This document shows, one piece after another, positions 6,267-14,335 of a DNA stretch of 64,000 bases. The DNA is from Companilactobacillus jidongensis (lineage in GTDB: Bacteria > Bacillota > Bacilli > Lactobacillales > Lactobacillaceae). Position numbers and translations under genes: made by a program. How positions within the stretch are numbered: the first letter of the stretch is position 1; each line of letters starts with the position of its first letter. The stretch covers positions 1 to 64,000 of the forward strand of contig NZ_RHOP01000007.1 in the NCBI RefSeq assembly GCF_003946575.1. Direction: 5' to 3'. The notes beneath the pieces were generated by a model. The model was not told where the DNA came from and ran no database searches. It saw only the letters and a list, made by a program, of their open reading frames with translations.

Positions 6267-7943
6267 ATGAAATGGTATGATAATGCAATTATTTATCAAA
6301 TTTATCCGAAGAGTTTTCAAGATTCAAATGATGACGGAATCGGAGATTTACCGGGAATTATTCACCGGTTAGATTATATTAAGCAACTTGGCGTTAATAC
6401 TATTTGGTTAAATCCCATTTTTGTATCTCCGCAAATCGACAACGGTTATGATGTATCAAATTATTTCGCTATTGATCCAAGCTTGGGAACGATTGATGAT
6501 TTTGAAAGATTAATGGCAGAAGCACATAGTAGGAATCTTCACGTAATATTGGATTTGCCGATTAACCATACTTCGGACCAACATCCATGGTTTACAGATG
6601 CTATTAACAATAAGAATAGTATTTTTAAGGATTACTATATATGGGGTAAGCAAGTTGATGGACATGAACCAAATAATTGGGGATCATTTTTTGGTGGTAG
6701 TGTCTGGTCGAAGATAAATCCTGACAGTGAATATTATTATTTCCACTTATTTGATAAAAAGATGCCAGATTTGAATTGGAAGAATGTTGAAGTTCAGAAG
6801 TCGATGGCCGATATTGCCAAATTCTGGATTGAAAAAGGTGTTGATGGTTTCAGATTGGATGCCTTCATTCATATGGCAAAAGCCAATTTGAAGCAGATGG
6901 CGTTAGACAATTCAGAAAAATATCCAGTCGATGATACATTTTTCGCTAATCTGCCAGAAGTTAAAAAATATTTGGGTGGATTCGTTAGTCAGCTCAAAGA
7001 AGAAAATCCAGATATATTCTTATTGGGTGAGGCAGCTTCAGCTAATGCCTATCAAGCTGCAGAGTATACGCAGCCTGACGAGGATGGCTGTGACATGATT
7101 GTTTCGTCTGATAATTTTGGTGAAGTTTACGACGATAAGAATTTTGGTGACATTCCTAAGTTCTTTCGACCACGCCAAATCTCACTTGATAGATTCAAAA
7201 ATACTTTTGTAAAATGGGAAAGTGTCCTAGCTAATACCAGCTTTCCTGCTTTGACATGGGGTAATCATGATATCAGTCGGTTTGTTGACAGATTAAAGTT
7301 GCCAACAGATGATGTTAAACTGAAAAAATCTTTAGCGATGATGATGTTTTTGCAGCGCGGGATTCCAATTATTTACTATGGTGAAGAAATTGGGCAACAC
7401 GGTTTGAGGTATGAAAAACTGTCTGACTTTGACGATCAACGTGCATTGGATCTCATTCAAAATTTACGTAGTAAAAAAGTTCCAGATGAACAAATTCTTG
7501 AATTGTTGAATGATCAAGATGAAATGACGGCACGTGGTCCATTTCAATGGGATAATACGGAATACGCTGGATTCTCACATGTCAAGCCATGGAACTGGGC
7601 AGGCCATTCAAGTGAGAATGCATATCAAGAATTACCGAATACAGATAGTATCTTGAATTTCTATCAGCATTTGTTACGTTTGAAGTCAAACGACTGCTTT
7701 ACTTTAGGGGATTATCGTTTATTTGCAACTGATGCTGACATGTTCGTCTTCGAACGTACAACGAATGATAAGTATGGCCTGGTAATAATTAACTTTTCTG
7801 ATAAAGAAAAAAATTATCAATTACCAGTTAAAATGAGTTTAAGAACGGCACTATCAAATCAAGAAATAAAAATAGTTAACGGACAAATTCATCTCGATGC
7901 TTGGGGATGTTGTGCGTTAATGAATGATGGGGGAATCGATTAA
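6267..7943 (+). CDS. malL: GH13 alpha-glucosidase (oligo-1,6-glucosidase family)
   Basis: 558 residues from the ATG at 6267 (GGGAGGG upstream); an earlier in-frame start would overlap the operator. It is an intracellular GH13 (beta/alpha)8 enzyme with no signal peptide, hydrolysing short alpha-glucosides from imported maltodextrin or isomaltose. Catalytic triad: nucleophile Asp198 (DGFRLDAF), acid/base Glu255 (LLGEAA), stabiliser Asp335 (TWGNHD). The residue after the nucleophile is Ala199; in this family Val at that point goes with alpha-1,6 specificity, while Ala or Thr favours alpha-1,4. Maltose/maltotriose-type activity is therefore possible. The next gene overlaps by one base (TAATG), so the two are translationally coupled. 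Confidence 0.88.
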   Translation: MKWYDNAIIYQIYPKSFQDSNDDGIGDLPGIIHRLDYIKQLGVNTIWLNPIFVSPQIDNGYDVSNYFAIDPSLGTIDDFERLMAEAHSRNLHVILDLPINHTSDQHPWFTDAINNKNSIFKDYYIWGKQVDGHEPNNWGSFFGGSVWSKINPDSEYYYFHLFDKKMPDLNWKNVEVQKSMADIAKFWIEKGVDGFRLDAFIHMAKANLKQMALDNSEKYPVDDTFFANLPEVKKYLGGFVSQLKEENPDIFLLGEAASANAYQAAEYTQPDEDGCDMIVSSDNFGEVYDDKNFGDIPKFFRPRQISLDRFKNTFVKWESVLANTSFPALTWGNHDISRFVDRLKLPTDDVKLKKSLAMMMFLQRGIPIIYYGEEIGQHGLRYEKLSDFDDQRALDLIQNLRSKKVPDEQILELLNDQDEMTARGPFQWDNTEYAGFSHVKPWNWAGHSSENAYQELPNTDSILNFYQHLLRLKSNDCFTLGDYRLFATDADMFVFERTTNDKYGLVIINFSDKEKNYQLPVKMSLRTALSNQEIKIVNGQIHLDAWGCCALMNDGGID

Positions 7944-9223
7944 TGGCTTATCAAACAAATATCAACCTTAGAAAGATTCAAATATACAGTGTATTTACAC
8001 GTAATCATACTCAAGAGGGGACGCTAAAATCACTCGAGAGTGATTTGGAACGCATCAAAAATCTCGGAACAGATTACATTTGGTTATTGCCGATCAATCC
8101 TTCTGGCGTAGTAGACCGTAAGGGACAAGTTGGATCTCCATATGCAATCAGCGATTATCGTACGATCGATAAATCACAAGGTACATGGGAAGATTTCGAA
8201 CACTTGGTTAAAGCAATTCATGCTCATGGTATGAAGGCCATGATCGATATTGTCTATAATCACACGTCGCGTGACTCAGTATTGCTCAAGAAGCATCCTG
8301 AGTGGTTCTTACATGATGATGAAGGTAACTTATACAATAAGAATCCTGAATGGACTGACGTTGCCGAGTTAGACTATTCAGAGCAAGGCTTGTGGGACTA
8401 TCAAATTGAAACTTTGAAGATGTATGCCAAGCTCGTCGATGGTTTCCGTTGTGATGTTGCTCCACAAGTTCCAATTCAATTCTGGGAAAAAGCACGTCAA
8501 GAAGTCTCAGAAGTTAACGACAACATTCTTTGGTTAGCTGAATCTACTGGTGGTGAATACATCAAGGCAATCCGTAACAAGGGTTATTGGATTTCTTCAG
8601 ATGGTGAAATTTATCGTGCTTTTGATTTTGCCTATGATTACGATATTGATCAAATATATCGTAGCTATATAAGAGGAGAAATCAGTCTTAGTCGCTATGT
8701 TGAAGCATTGAACCAACAAGAATTGATCTATCCGGCTAACTATATTAAGATGCGTGGATTAGAGAATCATGATCAAGATCGTGCTCATCATTTATTACCA
8801 AACGAAAATGATTTGATCAACTGGACCGCTTTTTCAGCTTTCCAAAAGGGTTCAACGTTGATTTATGCAGGCCAAGAGGTTGGTATGAAGCACACACCAG
8901 ATTTGTTTAACATCGATAAGTTGGATTGGAATACTAATATGGATCTTAGTTCCCTGATCAAACGCCTTCATGAATTGAGTCAAGACGAGATTCAATATAA
9001 GGGAGCTTATGATATTGAAGCACTAGATGATGATGTTGTGAAAGTAACATTTAAGTTAGGTGATAAAACACGAATCGGTATATTTACGTTGAAAGGCAAG
9101 GGTGCCCGTGTAAAAATGGACCTTCCTGATGCAAAATACACTAATTTAATTACTGAAAATAGCGTTGAAATTCATCATGGATTGTTGTCTATCGACTATG
9201 ATCCAATCATAATTGAACATTGA
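7943..9223 (+). CDS. GH13 alpha-amylase family protein (maltodextrin-acting, cytoplasmic)
   Basis: 426 residues, short for GH13 and lacking a signal peptide, so it works inside the cell. The catalytic residues are present: Asp171 (GFRCDVA), Glu200 (WLAESTG) and Asp277 (LENHDQD), plus the IVYNHTS motif at about 103-109. The barrel is followed by only a short beta domain. Similar compact GH13 enzymes sit next to malL in the mal operons of other lactobacilli and are called maltogenic amylase or alpha-amylase; the true substrate is not clear from sequence. The start overlaps the malL stop, and a terminator follows. Confidence 0.8.
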   Translation: MAYQTNINLRKIQIYSVFTRNHTQEGTLKSLESDLERIKNLGTDYIWLLPINPSGVVDRKGQVGSPYAISDYRTIDKSQGTWEDFEHLVKAIHAHGMKAMIDIVYNHTSRDSVLLKKHPEWFLHDDEGNLYNKNPEWTDVAELDYSEQGLWDYQIETLKMYAKLVDGFRCDVAPQVPIQFWEKARQEVSEVNDNILWLAESTGGEYIKAIRNKGYWISSDGEIYRAFDFAYDYDIDQIYRSYIRGEISLSRYVEALNQQELIYPANYIKMRGLENHDQDRAHHLLPNENDLINWTAFSAFQKGSTLIYAGQEVGMKHTPDLFNIDKLDWNTNMDLSSLIKRLHELSQDEIQYKGAYDIEALDDDVVKVTFKLGDKTRIGIFTLKGKGARVKMDLPDAKYTNLITENSVEIHHGLLSIDYDPIIIEH

Positions 9224-9245
9224 TATAAACTCTGTAAGTCAAGCT

Positions 9246-9272
9246 AGCCAAGCGATTAGCTTGGCTTTTTTG
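9246..9272 (+). terminator. Intrinsic terminator between the GH13 genes and malE
   Basis: AGCCAAGC (9246-9253), loop GATTA, GCTTGGCT (9259-9266), T-run. It splits the maltose locus into separate transcription units. Confidence 0.88.
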
Positions 9273-9290
9273 ATTGGTATGGAACAATCT

Positions 9291-9345
9291 TGTTATCGGT
9301 AACATCGCGAAAACGCTTGCAAGAAACCGGTATCAGAACAATAAT
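9291..9345 (+). promoter_or_regulatory. malE promoter with three LacI/CcpA-type operators
   Basis: The region contains TGTTATCGGTAACA (9291-9304, identical to 6172-6185), GCGAAAACGCTTGC (9307-9320, MalR-like) and AGAAACCGGTATCA (9322-9335, 13 of 14 matches to the cre consensus). A promoter fits as TTGCAA (9317-9322), 17 bases, AATAAT (9340-9345), so the cre-like site fills the spacer. Repression by CcpA under glucose and by MalR without maltose would follow; the protein assignments are inferred. Confidence 0.65.
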
Positions 9346-9387
9346 TATAAGCGTAGTAAAGAAATTATTATATAGGGGGTCAGGGTA

Positions 9388-10701
9388 ATGAAAAAAGGTT
9401 TCTGGAAACGTTTCGGAAAACGCGTTGCCGTAGTTGCATTAGCAGCTGGAGCAACTTTTACATTAGCTGCATGTAGTAGTAGTGGTAGTTCATCATCTTC
9501 AGGTGGTAAAACTAAGATCACTATTCTACAAGGGAAGGTAGAGAACAACAAGCAATTCAAACAAATTGCTAAACAATATGAGAAGACACATAAGAATGTC
9601 ACTATTGAAGTTACATCAATCGGTGGTGGTACAGATTATGATCCTGTCTTAAAGACAAGAATTTCTTCTGGTAACTCACCTACAATCTTTAGTTTGGCTG
9701 GTCCTGCCGATGTTAAGCAATTCAAGTCTTATGAAGCTGACCTATCAAACACAAAGACTGCTAAGGCCGCACAATCTGGTGTATTGAGTGCTGTTAAGTC
9801 AGACGGTAAGACCGTTGGACTACCATTCAACGTTGAAGGTTATGGATTTGTTTATAACAAGAAGGTCTTCGAAAAGGCTGGAATCGATCCACAAAGTTTG
9901 ACAACAGTTGATAAATTGCAAGCTGCAGTTCAACAATTGGATTCACAAAAGGAACAATTAGGTATTAAGGGTGTATTCGCATTACCTGGTAAAGAAGCAT
10001 GGATCATGTCAGATCACTTGGCAAACCTATACTTAGCACAAGATTACGATGGTAACGCACAAAAACTTTACAAGTCAAAGACTATGAAATTCTCCAAGAA
10101 TGCTGATATGAAGACAATGCTTGATCTAGAAAATAAGTATTCAATCAAACCAGTAATGCAAATGGACTATTCAGCACAAGTTAACCAATACTTCTCACAA
10201 GGTAAGACAGCCATGATTCAACAAGGTGACTGGATCTATCCTACAGTTGAAGGTATTGACAAGAACTTTGCAAAGAATGATATTGGTATGATTCCTATTC
10301 CTGTACCTGGTGAAGAAGGTAAATTACCAGTCGGAACATCACTATACTGGGCTGTTAATAAACGTAAAGATACTAAAGAACAAAAGGCTGCTACAGACTT
10401 CTTAGATTGGCTATACACATCTAAAGAAGGTAAGAAAGCCGTTGTTAATAAACTTCACTATGTACCAGCATACAAAGGTTACGACAATTTGAAGATGTCA
10501 GACCCATTAACATCAGTAGTTTATGACTACGAACAAAAAGGTGAAACAACTGGATGGGCATTCCCTGGTTACACAGGTACTGCTTGGGATCCAGACGTTG
10601 CACAACCTAACTTACAAAAGTACTTATCTGGCAAACAAAGCTGGGATAAGACAGTCAAGAACATGACAGATGGCTGGGCAAAACAACAAAAGAGTAATTA
10701 G
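9388..10701 (+). CDS. malE: Maltose/maltodextrin-binding lipoprotein of the ABC transporter
   Basis: 437 residues. It has a lipoprotein signal peptide with basic N-terminus and lipobox LAAC, with lipidated Cys29, followed by a Ser/Gly linker (about 30-39). The mature part is a family 1 extracellular solute-binding protein (KITILQGKVENN, PFNVEGYGFVYNK, MIQQGDWIYPTV). It is anchored outside the membrane and hands maltodextrin to MalFG. The permease genes follow directly. Its position behind the regulated promoter agrees with the abundant first gene of such operons. Confidence 0.93.
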   Translation: MKKGFWKRFGKRVAVVALAAGATFTLAACSSSGSSSSSGGKTKITILQGKVENNKQFKQIAKQYEKTHKNVTIEVTSIGGGTDYDPVLKTRISSGNSPTIFSLAGPADVKQFKSYEADLSNTKTAKAAQSGVLSAVKSDGKTVGLPFNVEGYGFVYNKKVFEKAGIDPQSLTTVDKLQAAVQQLDSQKEQLGIKGVFALPGKEAWIMSDHLANLYLAQDYDGNAQKLYKSKTMKFSKNADMKTMLDLENKYSIKPVMQMDYSAQVNQYFSQGKTAMIQQGDWIYPTVEGIDKNFAKNDIGMIPIPVPGEEGKLPVGTSLYWAVNKRKDTKEQKAATDFLDWLYTSKEGKKAVVNKLHYVPAYKGYDNLKMSDPLTSVVYDYEQKGETTGWAFPGYTGTAWDPDVAQPNLQKYLSGKQSWDKTVKNMTDGWAKQQKSN

Positions 10702-10724
10702 TTAGACAAAAGAGGGCATTGAAT

Positions 10725-11588
10725 ATGATGAAAAATAGAAGTCTTTCATTCTGGCTATTCTTAACGCCAACCCTCGTTGCGTTAGCTTTGGTTGTATTCA
10801 TTCCGGTACTTGAAGGTTTATTCTATTCATTTACCGATTGGGATGGTCTTACTTATACCAAAATGGTAGGATTTCAAAATTACATTCAATTGTTCCACGA
10901 TAAGGCGTTTATTAACGCCTTTTGGTTTACAGTGGGCTTTGTTATTGTAACGGTTATCTTATTAAACGTAATTGGTTTAGGGTTAGCATTATTAGTAACA
11001 CAAAAATTCAAGGGAAGTAATTTCCTACGTACTGTATTCTTCATGCCAAATATGATTGGTGGTTTGATCCTAGGATTTATTTGGCAATTTATTTTCACAC
11101 AAGGTTTTTCAGCTTTGGGTACAGCATTGCATATGAGTTGGTTGCAAGATTGGCTTACAGATGCAACAACTGGATTCTGGGGATTAGTTATTGTTACCGT
11201 ATGGCAAATGAGTGGTTATATAATGATCATTTACATTGCATACTTACAAAACATTCCCAACGAAGTTATCGAAGCTGCTGAAATTGATGGTGCTTCAGCT
11301 TGGCAACGTTTCACCAAAATTACGTTCCCTATGATTGCACCAGCATTCACAGTTTGTATGTTCCTAACTCTTTCAAACGGATTCAAGATTTACGACCAAA
11401 ACCTTTCATTGACGAATGGTGGACCTTACCATTCAACACAAATGTTGGCAATGGATATTGTTAATACAGCTTACAACTCAAGTAACTTTGCCTTATCAGA
11501 AGCTAAAGCTATGATTTTCTTCTTGATTGTTGCTGCAATTTCATTATTGCAAGTCTTCTACAACCGTAAGAGGGAGGTAGATCTATAA
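10725..11588 (+). CDS. malF: Maltose ABC transporter permease MalF
   Basis: 287 residues from the ATG at 10725, 8 bases after AGAGGG; an in-frame TTG six bases earlier is too close to the ribosome site. Six transmembrane segments. The EAA loop that contacts the ATPase is visible (EAAEIDGASAWQRFTKITFP). It forms a heterodimeric channel with MalG. The stop overlaps the malG start by one base, indicating translational coupling and equal subunit supply. It lacks the large periplasmic loop of enteric MalF, as usual for Gram-positive homologues. Confidence 0.93.
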   Translation: MMKNRSLSFWLFLTPTLVALALVVFIPVLEGLFYSFTDWDGLTYTKMVGFQNYIQLFHDKAFINAFWFTVGFVIVTVILLNVIGLGLALLVTQKFKGSNFLRTVFFMPNMIGGLILGFIWQFIFTQGFSALGTALHMSWLQDWLTDATTGFWGLVIVTVWQMSGYIMIIYIAYLQNIPNEVIEAAEIDGASAWQRFTKITFPMIAPAFTVCMFLTLSNGFKIYDQNLSLTNGGPYHSTQMLAMDIVNTAYNSSNFALSEAKAMIFFLIVAAISLLQVFYNRKREVDL

Positions 11589-12400
11589 TGAGCAAAAAAA
11601 GTAGAACTACTTTAGGAGTTTTCGGAATTATCCTTGGTATTATCTGGTTATTCCCATTCTATCTGATCCTTACAAACTCATTTAAGACACCTAAAGGAAT
11701 TTTCGCATCAGTACTTTCACTTCCAGTGCATAGTACAACTGATAACTACGTTAATTCTTTCAAAGCTCTAGATTTTATGGCTTCATTGACTCATTCACTG
11801 ATCATTACCGTAGCATCAGTTATTGTTATCATTTTAGGAGCATCAATGGGTGCTTATGCACTTCAAAGAAATAAATCCAAATTGAGTGGTGGACTATTAA
11901 TGCTGTTTATCTCAGCTATGTTGATTCCATTCCAATCAGTTATGATTCCTTTGACTGCTAACTTCGGTAGTGTTCACTTCCTAAATATGTGGGGACTTGT
12001 CGTTATGTACTTAGGATTCGATTGTAGTTTGTCGATTTTCTTATACCAAGGTACTTTATCTAGTATTCCATTAGCAATGGATGAAGCTGCTGAAATGGAA
12101 GGCGCAAGCCGTTGGCAAATATTTTACAAAGTTATTTTCCCAATGCTTAGCCCTATGACCGTTACAGTTGCTATCTTAAATATCATTGCGATCTGGAACG
12201 ATTATCTATTACCATCATTGGTATTACCACAAACTCAATACACTATTCCGCTACAAATGTTTAATTTCTTCGGTCAGTATACAAAGCAATGGCATTTGGC
12301 ATTAGCCGGAATTACAATTTCGATCCTACCTGTAATTCTCTTCTATCTAATCGCACAAAAGTGGATTATCAAAGGTGTTACAGATGGTGCTGTTAAGTAA
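11588..12400 (+). CDS. malG: Maltose ABC transporter permease MalG
   Basis: 270 residues with six transmembrane segments and the EAA loop (EAAEMEGASRWQIFYKVIFP). It pairs with MalF in the membrane and with the MalK ATPase dimer inside. The ATG overlaps the malF stop. The C-terminal KWIIKGVTDGAVK tail matches the usual MalG/carbohydrate permease ending. Confidence 0.93.
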   Translation: MSKKSRTTLGVFGIILGIIWLFPFYLILTNSFKTPKGIFASVLSLPVHSTTDNYVNSFKALDFMASLTHSLIITVASVIVIILGASMGAYALQRNKSKLSGGLLMLFISAMLIPFQSVMIPLTANFGSVHFLNMWGLVVMYLGFDCSLSIFLYQGTLSSIPLAMDEAAEMEGASRWQIFYKVIFPMLSPMTVTVAILNIIAIWNDYLLPSLVLPQTQYTIPLQMFNFFGQYTKQWHLALAGITISILPVILFYLIAQKWIIKGVTDGAVK

Positions 12401-12416
12401 TTAAGGAGGGAAAATC

Positions 12417-13073
12417 GTGATTAATTTAAACTCGAAAAATGGTCAAAAATTAATGACCGCTGGAAATTGGATCTGGTCTTTGTTTACGATTAATGTTTCA
12501 TTCTTTTTGATCAATTTCTCAGTTATTTTAACTGCAATTATCCTTTCCAATTTACCTATATCGGCGGCTTACTACATTGTGACCTTCATAATGTGGCTGA
12601 TGCTTTCATTATTCACAATACCTGGATTGACCGCTAGTTTTGCGGCAGTGCAGGAGTGGCAAGTCAACGGTAGCGGCAGTTTCTTCAAATATTTCTTTAA
12701 AAAATGGTTTGAACTATTAAAAGATTATAAGACTAACTTTGGTTTTAGTGCAGTTGGTGTTGCATTGATCGTACTCAATAAGATTGCGGCAGGTAACACA
12801 CAATGGCATACGGTGGTTCTAACATTTACGTTTGTATATATGATGGCATTGATTGCTGCAACTTTTCAGTCAGCAACTGGTACCAGCAATAATACCTTGA
12901 CTTTGTTAGTATCTAAGCCGTTTCCAATTATTATTTCAGTAATTGTTTTCTTAGTTCTAATTCTGATAAATTTCGTCCTACAATTAGCATTCTTAAGTGT
13001 TATATGTAGTATTTCTCTAGCTACTTATATTTCTTACCGTTTATTAGGTGGCAAAATAGAAAAAAATGATTGA
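12417..13073 (+). CDS. malA: DUF624/YesL-family membrane protein MalA
   Basis: 218 residues, GTG start 6 bases after AAGGAGGG. Five or so hydrophobic segments make it an integral membrane protein. Small DUF624 (YesL-type) proteins are found in Gram-positive sugar-ABC operons and are named MalA in streptococci and lactobacilli; their role is unknown, perhaps in transporter assembly. Its position between malG and malK supports that name. The stop codon lies within the left arm of a long-range inverted repeat that ends just before malK. Confidence 0.75.
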   Translation: MINLNSKNGQKLMTAGNWIWSLFTINVSFFLINFSVILTAIILSNLPISAAYYIVTFIMWLMLSLFTIPGLTASFAAVQEWQVNGSGSFFKYFFKKWFELLKDYKTNFGFSAVGVALIVLNKIAAGNTQWHTVVLTFTFVYMMALIAATFQSATGTSNNTLTLLVSKPFPIIISVIVFLVLILINFVLQLAFLSVICSISLATYISYRLLGGKIEKND

Positions 13074-13138
13074 CTTTGGGTGTGGAGGACACATCTAGAT
13101 TGATTAATGAGTTAGCTCGTTAGTTAACTGGAAGTCAA
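13070..13138. repeat. Long-range inverted repeat between malA and malK
   Basis: TTGACTT (13070-13076) can pair with AAGTCAA (13132-13138), closing a loop of about 55 bases that itself contains the palindrome GAGTTAGCTC. There is no T-run. A processing or translation-tuning structure is possible but unproven. Confidence 0.4.
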
Positions 13139-13160
13139 AAAATTAAAAGGAGCGTTAAAA

Positions 13161-14264
13161 ATGGTAGAAATTAATTTAGATCACATTTATAAACGCTATC
13201 AAGGCAATACTGACTATTCAGTTAGTGATTTCAACCTAGACATAAAAGATGGTGAGTTTATTGTCTTCGTTGGACCTTCTGGATGTGGTAAATCCACCAC
13301 ATTGCGTATGATAGCTGGTTTGGAGGATATAACTGACGGTGATTTCAAGATGGAAGGGAAGGTAATGAACAAAGTTGCCCCTAAAGATCGTGATATCGCC
13401 ATGGTATTCCAGAACTATGCACTATATCCTCATATGAGCGTCTTTGACAACATGGCCTTTGGACTGAACATTCGTAAAAATGATAAAGCTGATACGAAGA
13501 AGCGTGTCGAGAACGCTGCTAAGATCCTAGGCTTAACAGATTATCTCAAACGTAAACCGGGTGCCCTCTCTGGTGGTCAAAGACAACGTGTTGCCTTAGG
13601 ACGTGCTATCGTTCGTGATGCTAAGTTATTCTTGCTTGATGAACCACTGTCAAACTTGGATGCCAAATTGAGAGTACAAATGCGTACTGAAATTGCTCAA
13701 TTACATCAAAGACTGGGTCGTAACTTCATTTATGTTACTCACGATCAGGTTGAGGCTATGACAATGGCTGACCGTATCGTTATCATGAATGATGGTAAGA
13801 TTCAACAAGTTGGTTCACCATCTGATCTATACAACAAACCTGTAAATAAATTCGTTGCTGGATTCATTGGTTCACCTGCTATGAACTTCTTTGATGTAAC
13901 TCTAGCAGATGGTCGTATTACTAATGATGAAGGTATCAACCTAGCTGTTCCTGAAGGTCAATATAAGATCTTAAGAGACAAGGGTTATGAAGGTAAAAAA
14001 ATAACATTTGGTATTCGTCCAGAAGATATTCATGCTGAAGAAGTAGCAATGCAAGCCTTCCCTGATGCAATTATCAATGCTAAAGTTCAAGTCTCTGAAT
14101 TATTAGGTGCAGAATCAATGCTGTACTCAAAACTCGGCGATACAGACTTTATCGCAAAGGTAAATTCACGTGATTATCATGAACCGGGTGCTGAAGTTAA
14201 AATGGCTATTGAAATGACAAAAGCACATTACTTCGATGATGAAACAGAAGAAACAGTTCTTTAG
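13161..14264 (+). CDS. malK: Sugar ABC transporter ATPase (MalK/MsmK/UgpC type)
   Basis: 367 residues. ATPase domain (1-235): Walker A GPSGCGKST at 38-46, Q-loop FQNY, signature LSGGQ at 136-140, Walker B LFLLDE at 156-161, switch His194 (YVTHDQ). The C-terminal OB-fold regulatory domain (about 236-367; FGIRPEDIHAEE) is typical of carbohydrate-uptake ATPases. It energises MalEFG; MsmK/MsmX-type ATPases often serve several sugar transporters, so wider use is possible. AAAGGAG precedes the ATG. Confidence 0.95.
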   Translation: MVEINLDHIYKRYQGNTDYSVSDFNLDIKDGEFIVFVGPSGCGKSTTLRMIAGLEDITDGDFKMEGKVMNKVAPKDRDIAMVFQNYALYPHMSVFDNMAFGLNIRKNDKADTKKRVENAAKILGLTDYLKRKPGALSGGQRQRVALGRAIVRDAKLFLLDEPLSNLDAKLRVQMRTEIAQLHQRLGRNFIYVTHDQVEAMTMADRIVIMNDGKIQQVGSPSDLYNKPVNKFVAGFIGSPAMNFFDVTLADGRITNDEGINLAVPEGQYKILRDKGYEGKKITFGIRPEDIHAEEVAMQAFPDAIINAKVQVSELLGAESMLYSKLGDTDFIAKVNSRDYHEPGAEVKMAIEMTKAHYFDDETEETVL

Positions 14265-14274
14265 AGGATTTTAG

Positions 14275-14316
14275 AAAGGTAATTAGGTATTTTATTTACC
14301 TAATTACCTTTTTTAT
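14275..14316 (+). terminator. Strong intraoperonic terminator between malK and mapA
   Basis: AAAGGTAATTAGGTA (14275-14289) and TACCTAATTACCTTT (14297-14311) form a perfect 15-bp stem with a 7-base loop and T-run. No obvious promoter separates it from mapA, whose ribosome site begins 6 bases after the T-rich tail. It probably works as partial terminator or 3'-end stabiliser for transporter mRNA. Confidence 0.9.
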
Positions 14317-14335
14317 TTTTAGGAGGCGTAAATGA

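Noticed and set aside
7745-7770. Possible third recombinase site (CGAACGTA core) inside malL
   Set aside because: Only the central eight bases match; half sites do not, and it lies in coding sequence.
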